Assembly (NCBI GenBank): GCA_023313575.1 | Contig: JAJTTP010000005.1 | Coordinates: 558,001 to 622,000 of the forward strand | DNA length: 64,000 nt | From: Eutypella sp. D-1 | Taxonomy: Eukaryota > Ascomycota > Sordariomycetes > Xylariales > Diatrypaceae | Reading direction: 5' to 3' | Shown: positions 1 to 12,113 of the stretch, one piece after another | Layout of the letters: each line of letters starts with the position of its first letter | How positions within the stretch are numbered: position 1 is the first letter of the stretch | Translations under genes and position numbers: made by a program | Notes under the pieces: generated by a model | Told to the model about the DNA's origin: nothing | Seen by the model: only the letters and a program-made list of their open reading frames with translations | Databases searched by the model: none

Positions 1-1296
1 ATCCATTGAAAGTACCAGTGATTGATTCACCGAAGGTTTTGACACAATATGTGTGTCCACCCGGCCAAGCAAGCAGTATTATAAATTCCGAACGCAGCAC
101 AATCTCGAAATCTAGTCTCCGCCTCTAAGCCGCACGCTGTATATTTCCGGAAAATGTGACAATCTATGTACGGTCGACTACAGGCATCTGAAGCTGCGCT
201 CATTTATAGCCGATTATAAGGGTTGATTACTCGGGAATTCAATCGGCACGGTGGACCCTAGAAGCAGAGCAAACCCGGTATTCTTCATTTACGAACACAC
301 AGAGTGCAGTCTATCAGCTGAACAAGGGGGAAAACAAGTCTATATCCCGAGATCCTACACTATCGTTACCCCCCACGATGCCTGGCCAGGGTTCCTTACC
401 CTCGGCGCCTGACCGGGCATCAGTCCCGTACGAATGCCACATGTCTCACCCGTTTTCCCCTTATCAACATCTCAATGCATGGAAAAAGCAGCAGCATGAC
501 CATCGGCAAAATCAGGCCAAGGAAAGATCTCAAGACTCAGAGCCCGGCATTAATTTTCCATGCGATCATGAAGGCAAAGAAGCGCGCAAAGGGCTGATGC
601 GCGCGCGGGATAGGGGAGCGTTCGTGCTTGATCGGGCTCAGCGACAGGTATATGGGCGTCTTGACGTGCTGAAAGCCATCAGAGGGGGGGAGAACAGCTT
701 GACGCAAGAGAAGGGTCGGTTTAAAGGGGATGTTGACGATGGTGGGCTGTGGATGAGGCAGTCTCGGCGAGGAGAGATTACTAAGTACACCGGAGGCGGG
801 GGAGGTTGAATAAAGTCTTTCTTTCAGCTTCGCAAATTGAAGTCGAGGCTGGTTAGAATTTGTATAGTGCAACAGCCTTAGCATTATGGTGCTGCGTATG
901 ACCACCTGGGAGCGGCGTGGGGCGTCTTCGTCGCCCTAGCCCCTATTAACCCCTATTCGTAACAATAATCGTTGTCGGCGCTCGCCGAAGGGCGTAAATC
1001 TTGAGGGACACCCTCCGAAATGCAATACAACTTGTTATTAGGAAACGGCTCTCAACCTGCATGCATATATATATTTTTTTTACATGGTAACACGCTGACT
1101 ACTAACGTAAACGATATGACAGCTTTGCTTGACGATATTATTTTCTTCGGAATTTATGGCGCTCCTTCCACCCACTGCCGCACGCAATAGTATGACCAGC
1201 GCCAGGTGAGCCCCTAACTACTACTGTCTAGTTCTTGATCATTTGACTATATACTTGGCCAGTCATCCAGATCTGATTAATCGGTCCACGCACATC
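1..1296. other. Intergenic, no supported gene
   Basis: Two overlapping open frames on opposite strands (378-809 + and 537-905 -) are the only sizeable ones. Neither resembles a family I know and neither shows splice structure. The rest holds short A/T runs such as the one near 1066-1081 and nothing else I can name. Confidence 0.5.
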
Positions 1297-1789
1297 TCAG
1301 CTTACTTCCTGATCAGACCCTCCGCCCAAGGGTCCCCAGACCGATCGCTCAATCAGCCATTCCAGCTTCCCAGACTCCTGTTCCACCTTGGCGAACATGA
1401 AGCTCTCGAAGAAGGCATTAGTGCTGTCGACCTTGATCGTCCCCGTCAAACGCGCCGAAAGCTGATCACCATCACGCAGAAATTGGTGCCTAGAGTACGT
1501 ACGGCAGCACGGGACGGTCTCTATGTCAGCATACACAACTCCTGCCTTGGTATATACGGCGAGGGGTGGAGTAAACTCACACGACCGGCTTCCATTCGCT
1601 GACCTTGCTACGCCACTCGGCGATGCCATCCAAATAGGCGTCGTATGACAGGCGTCGGCCGTTCAGCACATGGTAAAATTTAGATGTTGAGAGCATCTCG
1701 ACATACTGGTGGGTGTCCTCAGGGCGGCCACTGAGGCTTGCCTCTATGGCGCGCTGGTAGCCTTCGCGCGTAGAGGTGTACTCGGTCAT
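1297..1789 (-). CDS. NTF2-like / SnoaL-like domain protein
   Basis: This is a small soluble protein of about 142 residues in two exons, 1789-1583 and 1518-1297. The 64-nt intron has a GTGTGA donor, a GCTGAC branch-like site just before the acceptor, and keeps phase 0. The N-terminal half is helical. The C-terminal half alternates strands (a GTIKVDS-type strand, then FMFAKVE, then WLIERSVWGP), as in cone-shaped NTF2/SnoaL folds that bind small hydrophobic ligands. Fungal members of this fold are commonly uncharacterised, and no catalytic residue can be assigned. I start at the ATG at 1789; an in-frame ATG at 1810 would add seven residues. It could also be read as an unrelated orphan. The two-exon structure is more certain than the fold. 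Confidence 0.6.
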
Positions 1790-2290
1790 TGTGAGCTGGG
1801 GGAGACACAAAGCTGCGGCTGACGCGGGAGAAAGAGAAATAGGGCCGCTTATATTTATACTACATATGATATCTGCTTACTACGTATGTATGTAGAAATC
1901 ATAGTGAGTCTTCGTTAGATCTCAAAAGGGAGTTGCTTATCCGTCTACGGTTTACCTAGGAATCCTTTGGGTGTACTTGAAGCAATCGGGAGACGGGCTT
2001 TCCTATTTAGGTAAATTACCGCTTCTGTATTAGCCTGCCAAGTCGTGTGGTGTGTACATTTACGTAGTACCTCCCTAGGTCGTGCATGGATACATAGTCG
2101 GTACCCAGGTACTACTGGTTCTGTTGGTACATAGGTACAGTCTGGTGGGTCCTACTCCACTAAAATTTTACCAAAGGCTGGATAAACATTTTCGAGCATT
2201 GATGTTTCTTTTGATTTTTTATTTCCTTCTTCCACTTCTTTGCCCCATTCAACGACCTACAACCTACAACCCACAAGCTTTGTATCGAAA

Positions 2291-3214
2291 ATGGCGGAAG
2301 GATTCTCTCTATTACCAATTTCGATTCCTCCACTCCCATCATACCCGGTTGAGGCGACCCATCATATTTACCTTCGAAGAAATGCACCCAAGACCGCCAC
2401 CGCCGACGACTCACGCAGTTTATTCCTCGCCAACGTTCCATCTGACAGCACAGAGGCCCATTTCCGCGCCTTGTTCGCCAGTTTAGTCGGTGCAGGTCGT
2501 TTCGAGAGTATCGTGTTTGAAGACGAAAAGAACAATGTAACCTCCGCGCTCGAGCCAGCCCAGGCAGCCCGCTTAGCCGCTCACCAAAAGAAGAGGAAAA
2601 GAGAGGACGATGAGCTGCAGGATCTGAAGGAGGAGGCTGCCGCGCGGTTGCCGGGTATATGGAGTCGCAAGTTGCACAGGAGTGGAAGCTCGGCAGTTGC
2701 TCTACTCGCGGATGTGAAAAGTGTCGATTCCGTGCTAAAGGCCGTGAGGAAGCTTAAAAAGTCGAGCAAATACCCAGTATGGGGCGAAGGCGTTAAGGAC
2801 AAGGCTCCTCCTCTAGGATCACAATGGTTAGGGGCACACAACAAGCTCACCTACCCGGGTAACGATGTCGTCCAGGCGGCGGTGGACGTGTACTTCACGA
2901 TATTCAACAGGAAGGAGGAAGAGGCCATCCAGCTAGCTAAGCGGTTGCGGAACGAGCCCGACGAGGATGGCTTCGTCACTGTCACGAGAGGTGGCAGGGC
3001 GGCTCCCGCGAGGAGAGACGAGGCCGAAGAAGCCAGGAGGAAGATGCTCGAGAAGCAGAAGAAGAAGACGGATGACACGCAGAACTTCTACCGCTTCCAG
3101 CTCCGCGAGAAGAGGAAGGCCGAACAGGCCGACCTACTAAAGAGGTTTGCCGAGGACAGGAAGAAGGTCAATGCGATGAAACAGAAGCGAGGAAAGTTTC
3201 GGCCGGAGACCTGA
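2291..3214 (+). CDS. RRP7: Ribosomal RNA-processing protein 7 (Rrp7)
   Basis: This single-exon gene encodes 307 residues. Rrp7 is a nucleolar factor of the UTP-C/CURI group needed for 18S rRNA maturation and small-subunit assembly. The N-terminal part has an RRM-like domain (SLFLANVPSD near residue 40, followed by the ALFASLV helix). The C-terminal 50 residues form the family's signature basic helix, with NFYRFQLREK, then LLKRFAEDRKK, ending in KFRPET. A charged helical linker lies between. An in-frame ATG at 2240 exists, but the ATG at 2291 opens the conserved MAEGF-type start and follows a CT-rich leader. Length matches fungal Rrp7 (about 300). The gene converges on the kinase-VWA gene downstream, with 1.7 kb between. 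Confidence 0.9.
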   Translation: MAEGFSLLPISIPPLPSYPVEATHHIYLRRNAPKTATADDSRSLFLANVPSDSTEAHFRALFASLVGAGRFESIVFEDEKNNVTSALEPAQAARLAAHQKKRKREDDELQDLKEEAAARLPGIWSRKLHRSGSSAVALLADVKSVDSVLKAVRKLKKSSKYPVWGEGVKDKAPPLGSQWLGAHNKLTYPGNDVVQAAVDVYFTIFNRKEEEAIQLAKRLRNEPDEDGFVTVTRGGRAAPARRDEAEEARRKMLEKQKKKTDDTQNFYRFQLREKRKAEQADLLKRFAEDRKKVNAMKQKRGKFRPET

Positions 3215-4937
3215 GACCGTGGCGTCTCGTGAACGATTCATTATCGCAAATGCTCTTGTTCTTGAGCCTGTCCATCTTCCGGGTTTGCGCTCTTAGCATC
3301 AAGGTCAGTCGCATGATTTTCATCCTACGATTTCCACCGTTGTTTATGATGACGCAAGCGGGGCCAGCGGATGCTGTCTGTGCCTTCTGGTTCTCCAGAT
3401 TGCTTGACGGCAACTGCCGATAACAACCGCGAACTATCAATCTTCTCAACCTTGTCTGAAAACACCCTTCCATCATAGTTCTAGCCATGATCTCTTGGTT
3501 GTATCTTGTCTAACAATGCTTTATCACATCTAGGTCTCAGATAAAGTAGCTCAGCGTTTAATAACTGCTGCCTCGTTACGGCCCCATGGGAGCTTACGCA
3601 GTATCAACCCGAGCGCCGAGCTCTAGCACTAGAAGTCGTCGGTCTTCACCGCTCTTGATGCGACGCGACGCCCCTGCACGCTTACTGTCTAGGAATAGCG
3701 GGCGCGCAAAAAGACCAGCACTGCGTATCCCACCAATTCGACAAGCAAGGGCCTTGCCCGGGCTTGTTTGAGGGGCACAGGATACTAGTCGACCAACCGC
3801 GAATATGTGCTGTTGGAGCGAAAGCTGCGTCGTTGGGACATGAATATACCAGAGTCATGGCAGTTACCTCGTAGATGTACGCGCACGAATCTCGTCGCCT
3901 ATAGGTCTAGCAATAGGTTTCTATGTTCCCATATAACTTGGACGAGTTCAGTATGCTTGGTTTGGACAATTCTATGACAATTTCAAACCTCATCGCCAGT
4001 CCGTCATCTGGCATGTGAATGCTGATTCATTCGAGTTTTAACCGGCCGTAACGTGCCACCGTCAATTTTACGGCGCAAGACGGCACTGGCCGCAGCCAGG
4101 GCACGAAGGCAACCCTAAGTTAATTAGAAGTTTTCCTTACTTAGTAGGTCATATCCGAGTAGGAATATCTCATGACCTCTATATCATGTTTTCGCATAGA
4201 ACTCCTAAGCAGGACCCCTACACTGTATTTTAAGGATGATACCCCCGCCAAGCACTTATTGCAGCGCTACACCTGCGAAAGTGACCCTTGTAGTAATCTG
4301 TCTCAGGGGCCTAAACCAGGCTCGTAGGTACGAATGGTCTAGTTGTTCCAGCGCGAGTGCTCGCTAGGGCACAGTAAACCGAGCGCCCCTAACGCCTTTA
4401 GGTGTGCCCTGTGCACGACCCGGAGGGTACTGGAAAACCAGCTCAAAAATCAAGTTGCCAAGCACCGACTACTTGTGACAACTGCCTCCATACTGACATC
4501 TCGACGCCCATAGCGTCAGACTTCAGTTGCTGTTCTCCCCTACGTTTTTCCAACTTACTAACACGTTATTGAATTGTCTCTCCACTTCAAGCCTGGACAC
4601 AATGCAACCAGAAGCGTTTATATCGCATGTCTAGAAGTTGATACTATGGAATCGAAACTGACTTATCTACTCCATCTATAAGTACAATAATGAGAATAGT
4701 GAAATGTGAGTAAATCTCGGCCAACGAATCAACTCCAGTACTCCCAGAACATGGTGTTTGGTGCGCCCAATTTGGTTGTCGCAGGCAACTCTCGTCTAGT
4801 AATCCTCCGCTAGCACCATTGATGGTATCTAGCACCGTATGTTTTGCCCGGCGAAAGCGTAGTCTGTTGTGTGTTCCTCTTGCAATATAGAGGCATGTAG
4901 CCCCCAGGGTCCGATTTATGAATAGGCGTTCTTGTAC
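3215..4937. other. Intergenic spacer between convergent genes
   Basis: This 1.7 kb lies between the 3' ends of RRP7 and the kinase-VWA gene. No open frame beyond about 65 codons, no RNA gene and no clear repeat were recognised. Confidence 0.5.
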
Positions 4938-7900
4938 CTAAAAGTCAGAGGCTGGCCCAAACATGCCGCTGGACAACACACTAGGATTCGGGGATACGGG
5001 GGAAGGGGGTGGCAGCCCGGCAGAGTTCATGATGTTCGTACGCTCGTCCATTGTATCCACAATACTGCCCAGAAACATCTTGTACACGTCGCCCTCGGCT
5101 GGTTCGGTGTCAATGAGGTCGCTAATTATTATAAACTCGGTTAGGATCGCATGAAGGTATTAAAGACAACTTTTCAATCAAGGTGGGGCTCAGGGGGGGC
5201 TTACGGCAGGCCACGGCTTTTCAAGTCGTCGTCAAGTCGTCGAAGCCGCTCGATTGCTACCTGATCGTCCCCAAAGCGAATGAACTCGAAGGTCAAATCC
5301 CGCGTTTTGGCCGGGACATCGCTTGTGTAGCTATGCCGATCGTGGCCGTTCTCTGGCCGGGTTGCGTACAGACTGATAAATGCTGAGATCAAGGTGTCAA
5401 CATCGCTGTCGTTTGTCCCCTCCCAGATGCCGTCGGTCAAAATAAGGATCGTCTTGGGCCTTCGCTGGGAGGCCGCACCATAGTCGGCCATTATACGTGT
5501 TAATGCTGTAAGAATACTGCTTGTGTTCCTCGTGTTTTCCAGTGGTTTGGCCTCATCCATGGCTTTTTCGAAGTCTACTACGGCTTGATCCTTGCTCTGT
5601 TGAACGGCGATCTTCTTTGGTCCGGGATTGGTAAAGTATAGTTCTAAGGACATATAATATCAATTACCGTTTAAGTCAGAATGGCGGAAGGTGTCTGGAC
5701 GTCTTTAAAAGAAGTCGGCGGGGGGGTCTGCTTACCCATTCCATCTTCATCATAACCCAGCGCACGCCAGACTAGTACTCTGAGCAGGGTCATGGCATGG
5801 TCCCAGTACTTGCCCATTGAGGGCGCATTATCCGCAAGGAACACCTATAGAAGATATTAGAAGAAGCCCTGTCTAGCCGTCGAGGTGAACCTACGATATC
5901 TCTGGATTCATAATAACTTCCCAGCTCGTCCCGATTTGACTGTTGTTTCTGGGACTTGACAGATAATGCTTTTAAGCTACGCCGAAACAATCTGCCCACC
6001 ATTGACAACTTCTTTGCCTTATTTAAATTTTTTAGTTCGCTCTGGACCCACCACATATTCACGATCCCTTTATGCTCAGCGGCTACATGAGTTGTCGTGC
6101 TCGTTGGACGTAATGAAAGTTGACTAAGCTGCTGGTTCCGATAGCCTTGCTGACGTAGGGATGCGGTATACATAGATGTTGATGATCTAGACACAGTCGG
6201 TGTTGGCGGTTGAGTTCGCATTATCACAGGTAAAACACGCTGTGACAATAGATCGTGCGTGCTCTTGAAATCGCTGTGTATGGTAGGCGCTGCCGGTTGC
6301 TTGCTGCTTGGGGAATCCGATCTAACACTATCTCCGTAATGTAGTGTCGGCGGTTGGTCGGTCATTTCTGACCCCGCCAATCCTTCGATTTCCTCGACAA
6401 AAAAATCGAAATCTGGTGTTAGGTGATCCCAGCTGGTGTTATTGCTCTTACAGATCCTACTTGACATTCTTTTACATATGTCATCAGCGTCAGCTCGACG
6501 TTTCGGGTCGCCAATGAGCATGCTCTCGTCAACCAAGTCGAGAACCCGCCGGGTGAGGTCGTCGCTGCGGCGCGCGACGTGACGGAGGTAGGTGTGCCAA
6601 AAGGTGACTTCAGGCAGAACTTCCGACCCATCATGGAAGCTATCTCCGAAAGTATCCTTGCGTATCCGATTAGCCCATTGACGCACCCTATTGTACTGGA
6701 CAACTCCCTGGGATCCAAGCACAACATATGTTGCCGCGAGTGAGAAGACACATCCGAGCGACCATACGTCGCTGTTAAGGGGGATCTTCACATCATGGTC
6801 TGCGCCATCAGCTATATGACGACTTTTCTCTGGCGATGCTGTGAGTTACACCGTTAGTGACAGTTGACCTGATATACCGACGGACGATGAGATGGGTGTC
6901 ATACCATATGTCACAGTCCCCCCCACCATATGTGTCTCGGAACTATCTGGTGTCGTTGATACCTCGATGCTAGCTTCGCCAGGATCTGCGATCTTTAATT
7001 TGCCATTCACCCACAGGATGTTCTCGGGCTTGATATCCCCGTGGCAACTTGCATAAATTAGCGATCCGCACAATTTAGGTTCATTGCTGAGACTCACACA
7101 TTGTAGTTTAGATTATCGATAATAATCTTATGGATCGACTCCAGGGCATCCGAGATATCTTTCAGTTGATCCCAGAAATCCCACACTCCTTTCGGAGACA
7201 TAGGCGGCGAATGCGCCTTGAAGGCTTCAGACAGATCCATCTTCCCAAGCTCAAGAACAAGATTGTAGTACTGGGTCGTGCTCTCATCGTGGGTCTCGCT
7301 GCTTTGGAAGCAACCAAAGTACTTGACCATACCATCTTTGCCCCGAAGCGCTTCCGCCATATCCTTTTCTTTCATGAACGAGTCTTTATATTTATCCGAG
7401 AACCTCTTTAACACGAATGGGTAGTGCTATAAAGCCATCGATTAGCTAGGAAAGCTTGCCAAGTTAAGTCAATGTACGGAACGCGTACATATACAGTTTC
7501 ACCGTCTGTGTTCTCAATTTCGCGCTTGATTCGGGCATGTTTCACTTGCTCCTGAAGACGACTAGTGACCAACTCCTCTGGAACCTCCACTTTCCAAAGG
7601 GTAGATATGTGGCGAGGTCGTGCGTAGATACCTCGCCTCGGCTCAATCTTTTCCTTGTGGCAGAGGGGGATGATGCGGTCGAGCGTGGAACCATTGCTGT
7701 TCATATTGGTGTCAAAGACCAGAGGGCACCAGCGGTACTGTACCTGCATGAACTGTTCGTGGAAACCATTATGATCCGTCTTGATCATACGTTGGAGGTC
7801 GTCCAATGAGATGGGAAGTTTCTGGTCATCCAATCCGTTGTCTAGGAACTTGTTGATGTACTGAGGATAGTCGAGCTCAACAAGAGTGTAGAACACGCTC

Positions 7901-8202
7901 TGATATTCATCGAAGTCTTTAGTGCGGAAGCGTGGTACACTTGTAGAGTGTCGGTGGTGTGCAGTGATCCGTAGATGTTCCAAGTCATTGGCGAGCTCAT
8001 GGTCCAAGGACCCGGACTTTTCGCGAAGGCGTCGGGTTACTTCGCTCACAATGATGAATTCCCGACCACAATATGTGGTCCTGCGATATTCATCAGATAG
8101 GCTTCGAAAATGCTCCAGGGCTCTATGGTATTTGGCTTCGTAAAATGCCTGGGGGGATCTGAGGATATCATGCTGTGGGTCCTGCAAGGTTGAGCTAGCC
8201 AT
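4938..8202 (-). CDS. Protein kinase-like / von Willebrand A (VWA) fusion protein
   Basis: The model has seven exons: 8202-7495 (donor could be 6 nt later), 7426-7098, 7047-6905, 6838-5895, 5844-5736, 5643-5205 and 5121-4938, giving about 951 residues. Residues 1-230 are a family-specific N-terminal region. A kinase-like domain follows, with the beta-3 lysine in FVLKRF (about 243), HGDIKPEN in the catalytic loop (about 348), DPG where DFG is expected (about 367), TYASPE (about 396) and SDVWSLGCV. No glycine-rich loop is visible upstream of the lysine. A low-complexity linker leads to a VWA domain, with a MIDAS-like DNAPSMG (about 713) and LTDG (about 815), then a conserved GDVYKMFLGSIVDTMD tail. 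Fungal genomes carry many such kinase-VWA proteins, mostly uncharacterised. Loss of the glycine loop and of DFG suggests weak or no catalysis. The exon 1 donor is the least certain junction. Confidence 0.8.
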
Positions 8203-9240
8203 AGTTGCTAGCCAGCCAGCACACGTAATATCCTAAGCCTTCTTACAAGGGCGGCAATGAGTAACCTGGGGCAAGTTCAAGAGTAAAAGTGGCATGGCGG
8301 CCTTATCCCCGGCGACATGGAGTGAACAAATATATAGTATATAGCCACGCCGCATGCCTCCATATGGTCATTGTTAGGTTTAACCCGCGGTCATTGGCAT
8401 CAAGACGATTCAGCCTTGACACGTTACACTACATATTGGACGCAGTAAGTTCGTGGCGCGTGCATGCATGCGAGGGCGAAGCCACTCAGTAATTGCACAA
8501 ATGTCGTATCACAGGCATCTTCGTGGAATAGCCTGCTCGCAGGGAATTTCTCATTCAATGTGGCATCTGTCGGTAAATAATAGTTTACTCGGGACTCTTG
8601 ACGGGGGATTAATACATCAACTCCAGTGATGCGATTTGACGATTAGACCAACTAGTCTCCAGCATTGTCACGAAGGTTCGTGTTAATAGATGCCGTAGGT
8701 TTATATCGCGGGCCGTTACAATGTACCGCAATAATGTTAGGCACAGCCCCCTACTTCGGCATTCAAAGTATGCATATCATATCTTGAACAATGTCACTCA
8801 ATGTGCATATTTACGTATGTTTTTGCAACACAGCCTCATTATAGGCTTGTAAGCACCCTCAATTCATCGAATGGATTGGACAATTTCACCCACATATGCA
8901 GAAAGTTGCATTCGGTGAGTCAAGGCTGACAGGGCTGCGCAGAGTGGTGAGACTACCTTGTTGTGGGGACATACATAGCGAAGGGTTTCAATAATAGCCG
9001 GATTCTCTTCTTCAGGTACAGCTGCCATCTCCTATAGTCCAATAGATATGGTCTCTGTCAAAATCACTAGCAGTCTGTCGATCAGCATATAAATCTTCTC
9101 CTAAAGTTCGGTTATTATGTGGTTATCAGTCGGAAGAGAAAGGCTGCAGTATTATTCTAAGGACAACAAATATTCTAGAGAAAACAAACACCACACAATG
9201 CATCTAGTTCTAAACAACCCCAAAACCCAAGATCTAGTAA
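8203..9240. other. Intergenic, promoter side of the kinase-VWA gene
   Basis: About 1 kb separates the start of the kinase-VWA gene from the 3' end of the CorA-like gene. Open frames are short, and no RNA gene or repeat was recognised. Confidence 0.5.
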
Positions 9241-11059
9241 CTAGACATGAGAGCCAGCGCAGAATGTGTGCGGAAAATTCTTTTCCAGATATGCAACCTT
9301 CTTCTTCATATCATCGCCTTCAAACTTATACCATCCATACGCTAAGAGCAAGGTTAACGACATCAATGGTATAGATACCGCTGCCCATAATTTAAGTGCC
9401 TCTGGGGAGTAGCTGCGCGAGGGAAATACTCCATCGTCGCCTTGATATTTCACTACATCTGTGCCAAAAAAGGTCTGATAAGAAGTTAGACCTGAGGTAG
9501 AGAATCTAATGTAATTTCCATAAACTTACGCAGACGAATGTCGGGGGAAGATATACCAACGTGATAACCGTGATGATGCGCATAGCAATGGCCTCTTTGG
9601 AGGTTTTCTCGGCCTGGCGCCACATTGTCGATGTAAGGCGCTCTGCCCGTTCCCCGGCTTGAGTCTGGAGTAACTGGATGAACTATGCTTTATTAGTATA
9701 AATGTACTATAGTCTCGGATCTTCGACGGTAACCTACTAGTACCTTCCTGTCTACAACTGTCTTTAACAAAACACCTGCTCTTCGGACCTGCATTTTGGT
9801 GTCGTAGATGAGCTCGCGTAGTTGTGATCCGAATCCTTTCACACTTGCGCGAAAGTCGTTCTCGTTTGCGCCTGGAAACCCATCCTGTTCGATGAGGGCA
9901 ACATAGAAACTATGAAGTGACTCCATATTGTCAATGTTCGATTCCAGTACCATCACAGTTTCGTTCATCTTGTCTTCGTATCCCTGCACAACGAACAGGT
10001 CACCCGTACCAAGGGTGATCTGTGATGTTTCTTCCATGCAGATCAACTTTGCGGTCTATGTATTGTTTTAGCGGGAATTCCTCCGTAGGAGAGTCTCCAA
10101 TCATACCAGGTTCACCATTGTCTTCTCTAGGGATTGAATATGTTGCTTCCATCCTTCGGTAGACCACCTTGCAACTGCCAAGTGCACCTCCAAGCTTGAT
10201 CTGAAAGACGCTGGGATTGTATCGAACCTGGAACGATGATTTCTGTTGCTATTAACGACATCACTCATGCGATCCTTCATGGCCGCATGGGGGTCGCCGA
10301 AAAGCCAAAGTTGTGTTCCGCTCCCGACGTCGAATTGATGATGGATTGCGGCTTGTCGAATCTTCCATTTACCAGGACCTGTCTCATCGTCTGACTTACG
10401 CACTACAGTTTTCAAGTTGTAGCATATCATATACCGTCTGCCACTTCTTCTAAGGCCGTCGATTACAAGTCCGTTTTCTGGGTCCTGTAGGCAGGTTTCG
10501 GATCGAAAACCACTGAACCGAAGCTCGTGGTCTTCGCCCGAGGGAGAGCCGTAGACGTCCAGGAAGTCGAGGAAGACGGGCGTCACTTGATGATAAGAGA
10601 GAATTCTCTGCAGGCCCTTCAAAGTGAGTCTTAGAGGTGAGGTGACAGTGTCGGCGAGCAGAAACCTATCGATTTCTTAGGGTGTGAAACGTTCCAATCT
10701 ACCTGTCTTGGTACTCACAGGAAGCGGCAGGGTGGGTCCTCTTTTGGTGCGATAAAACCATCTCGTCTCATTGGGTCATGAGGATTTGTCGATGCGATAA
10801 TATCCCCCAACCATCCAGAGATATCAGAATCCGACTTGAGATTTCTCTTCACTGCTTCCCCGCTGGGTAATACATCTTTGACCGCGACATAGGTCTCGTC
10901 ATCTTCGACTAGGAGTTCTGGTGCTCGGCTTATCAATCGCTCGAATAATTCACCCAGCTGACGAGAACCGTAGGCTTCTTTCAAGATTGTATTTTTGGGG
11001 AATTTATCGCAATTGAGATACGAAGCTGCAAACGTAGGCGGAACTGGAATTTTCGGCAT
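9241..11059 (-). CDS. CorA-like Mg2+ transporter domain protein (fungal type, GMN missing)
   Basis: Five exons, 11059-10719, 10665-10107, 10055-9744, 9682-9530 and 9474-9241, give 532 residues. All junctions are GT-AG and in frame. The soluble N-terminal part has the pattern of fungal CorA-like proteins: CRFLFLLADT, then SYHQVTPVFLDFL, then LRFSGFRSE near residues 113-160, followed by a long helical stretch. Two C-terminal membrane segments lie at about 436-458 (ITVITLVYLPPTFVC) and 481-505 (LWAAVSIPLMSLTLLLAYGW). True CorA channels carry Gly-Met-Asn after the first segment. Here the corresponding place reads TFFGTDVVKYQ, so the selectivity motif is absent, as I recall for many of these fungal proteins. 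Transport activity is therefore doubtful; the protein may be a membrane-anchored sensor. It lies on the same strand as the kinase-VWA gene. Confidence 0.82.
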
Positions 11060-12113
11060 ACTGTCCGTACTCGGGTATAGGTATCAGCATCTATAACGTA
11101 CTGAATCCGTTGGCGGTTTGATAGAAGATGGTTTTCACGACATGAGGTGCATCGGTATTTTACATTATAAATATGCGCCAGATTACGGAGGCCGTATTGG
11201 GGGCTGTGAGGAATCATTTGCGCCGGGTCGGTCAAGTTGTAGCGCCCTGAGCACCATTCTCAGCTATGTCTACAGGGCTTATCTGGCTGTCTGGGCGACG
11301 TATTATGGCAAATCAGGCAAAATCAGCCTTGATCGCCCACCCCCGACTGCAGGATAGCACTGGTCCGATACAACCCGCATGGAGGCTTGTTTCAGCACAA
11401 AGGCATACTTAATTCGCGTCATCTCTCTACCGAATATACCTGAAACGGGAAAGCGTGGCAATGCAATACACACCGAAAGAGCAAAGGAAACACGAGCGCA
11501 CAGCCTACCCTTAGGCGTTCCTCGTTCATTTTGAAATGTGCGCACCTCAATGGTACGTATATAAATGAAAAGTTGAAAAAAAAAAACGTCATTGTGCTTT
11601 GCCATACCCTTTCGAATCCGCGAAACCATTCCTGCGCGTCCTAGTTGACACCATCTGGTTTTACCTGTCAGATGCAACTGTTCCGTCTTTCCCGCCTAGA
11701 ATAGTGTATATCGAAAAGCCAACGTAGAGAGTGGCACATAGCATGGTAGAAGTGGGATCAGGTCTAAGATGTTTAGTTGGGATGGCCTAGATGGGTAGAT
11801 ATTTTGAGGATTGTGCTCTCACCTTTTCAATCTTCTTACTGGGTTTAGCCTTCTGTAGCTTATTCTAACCAGTATCTTCAAGGAGTCTCTAATTCCATGA
11901 TCGAATATCCGGCGGCTGGTGTGATTTCATTTCCAAGATTCTACAGGTAAAAATCAAGTGCTATTGAATGGTATTCGGTATTCGACATGATATCACACAG
12001 GATCGTCCCGGTCGGGATCGGGATCGGGGGAAGTAGAGCGATGTCTGGAAGGGTCGGTTTTTTCGCGACTCTGTATCGTTCGCAACTTGTTGATCTCGAT
12101 AATGTCTCCCTGT
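11060..12113. other. Intergenic, promoter of the CorA-like gene
   Basis: About 1 kb lies upstream of the CorA-like gene and downstream of the small unrecognised gene. An A-run occurs near 11576-11586. The overlapping short frames (for example 11303-11677 -) show no family features. Confidence 0.45.

Noticed and set aside
378..905. Two overlapping antisense open frames of 143 and 122 codons
   Set aside because: Neither has recognisable family features, splice continuation or codon bias like the supported genes. Frames this long occur by chance in GC-moderate DNA.
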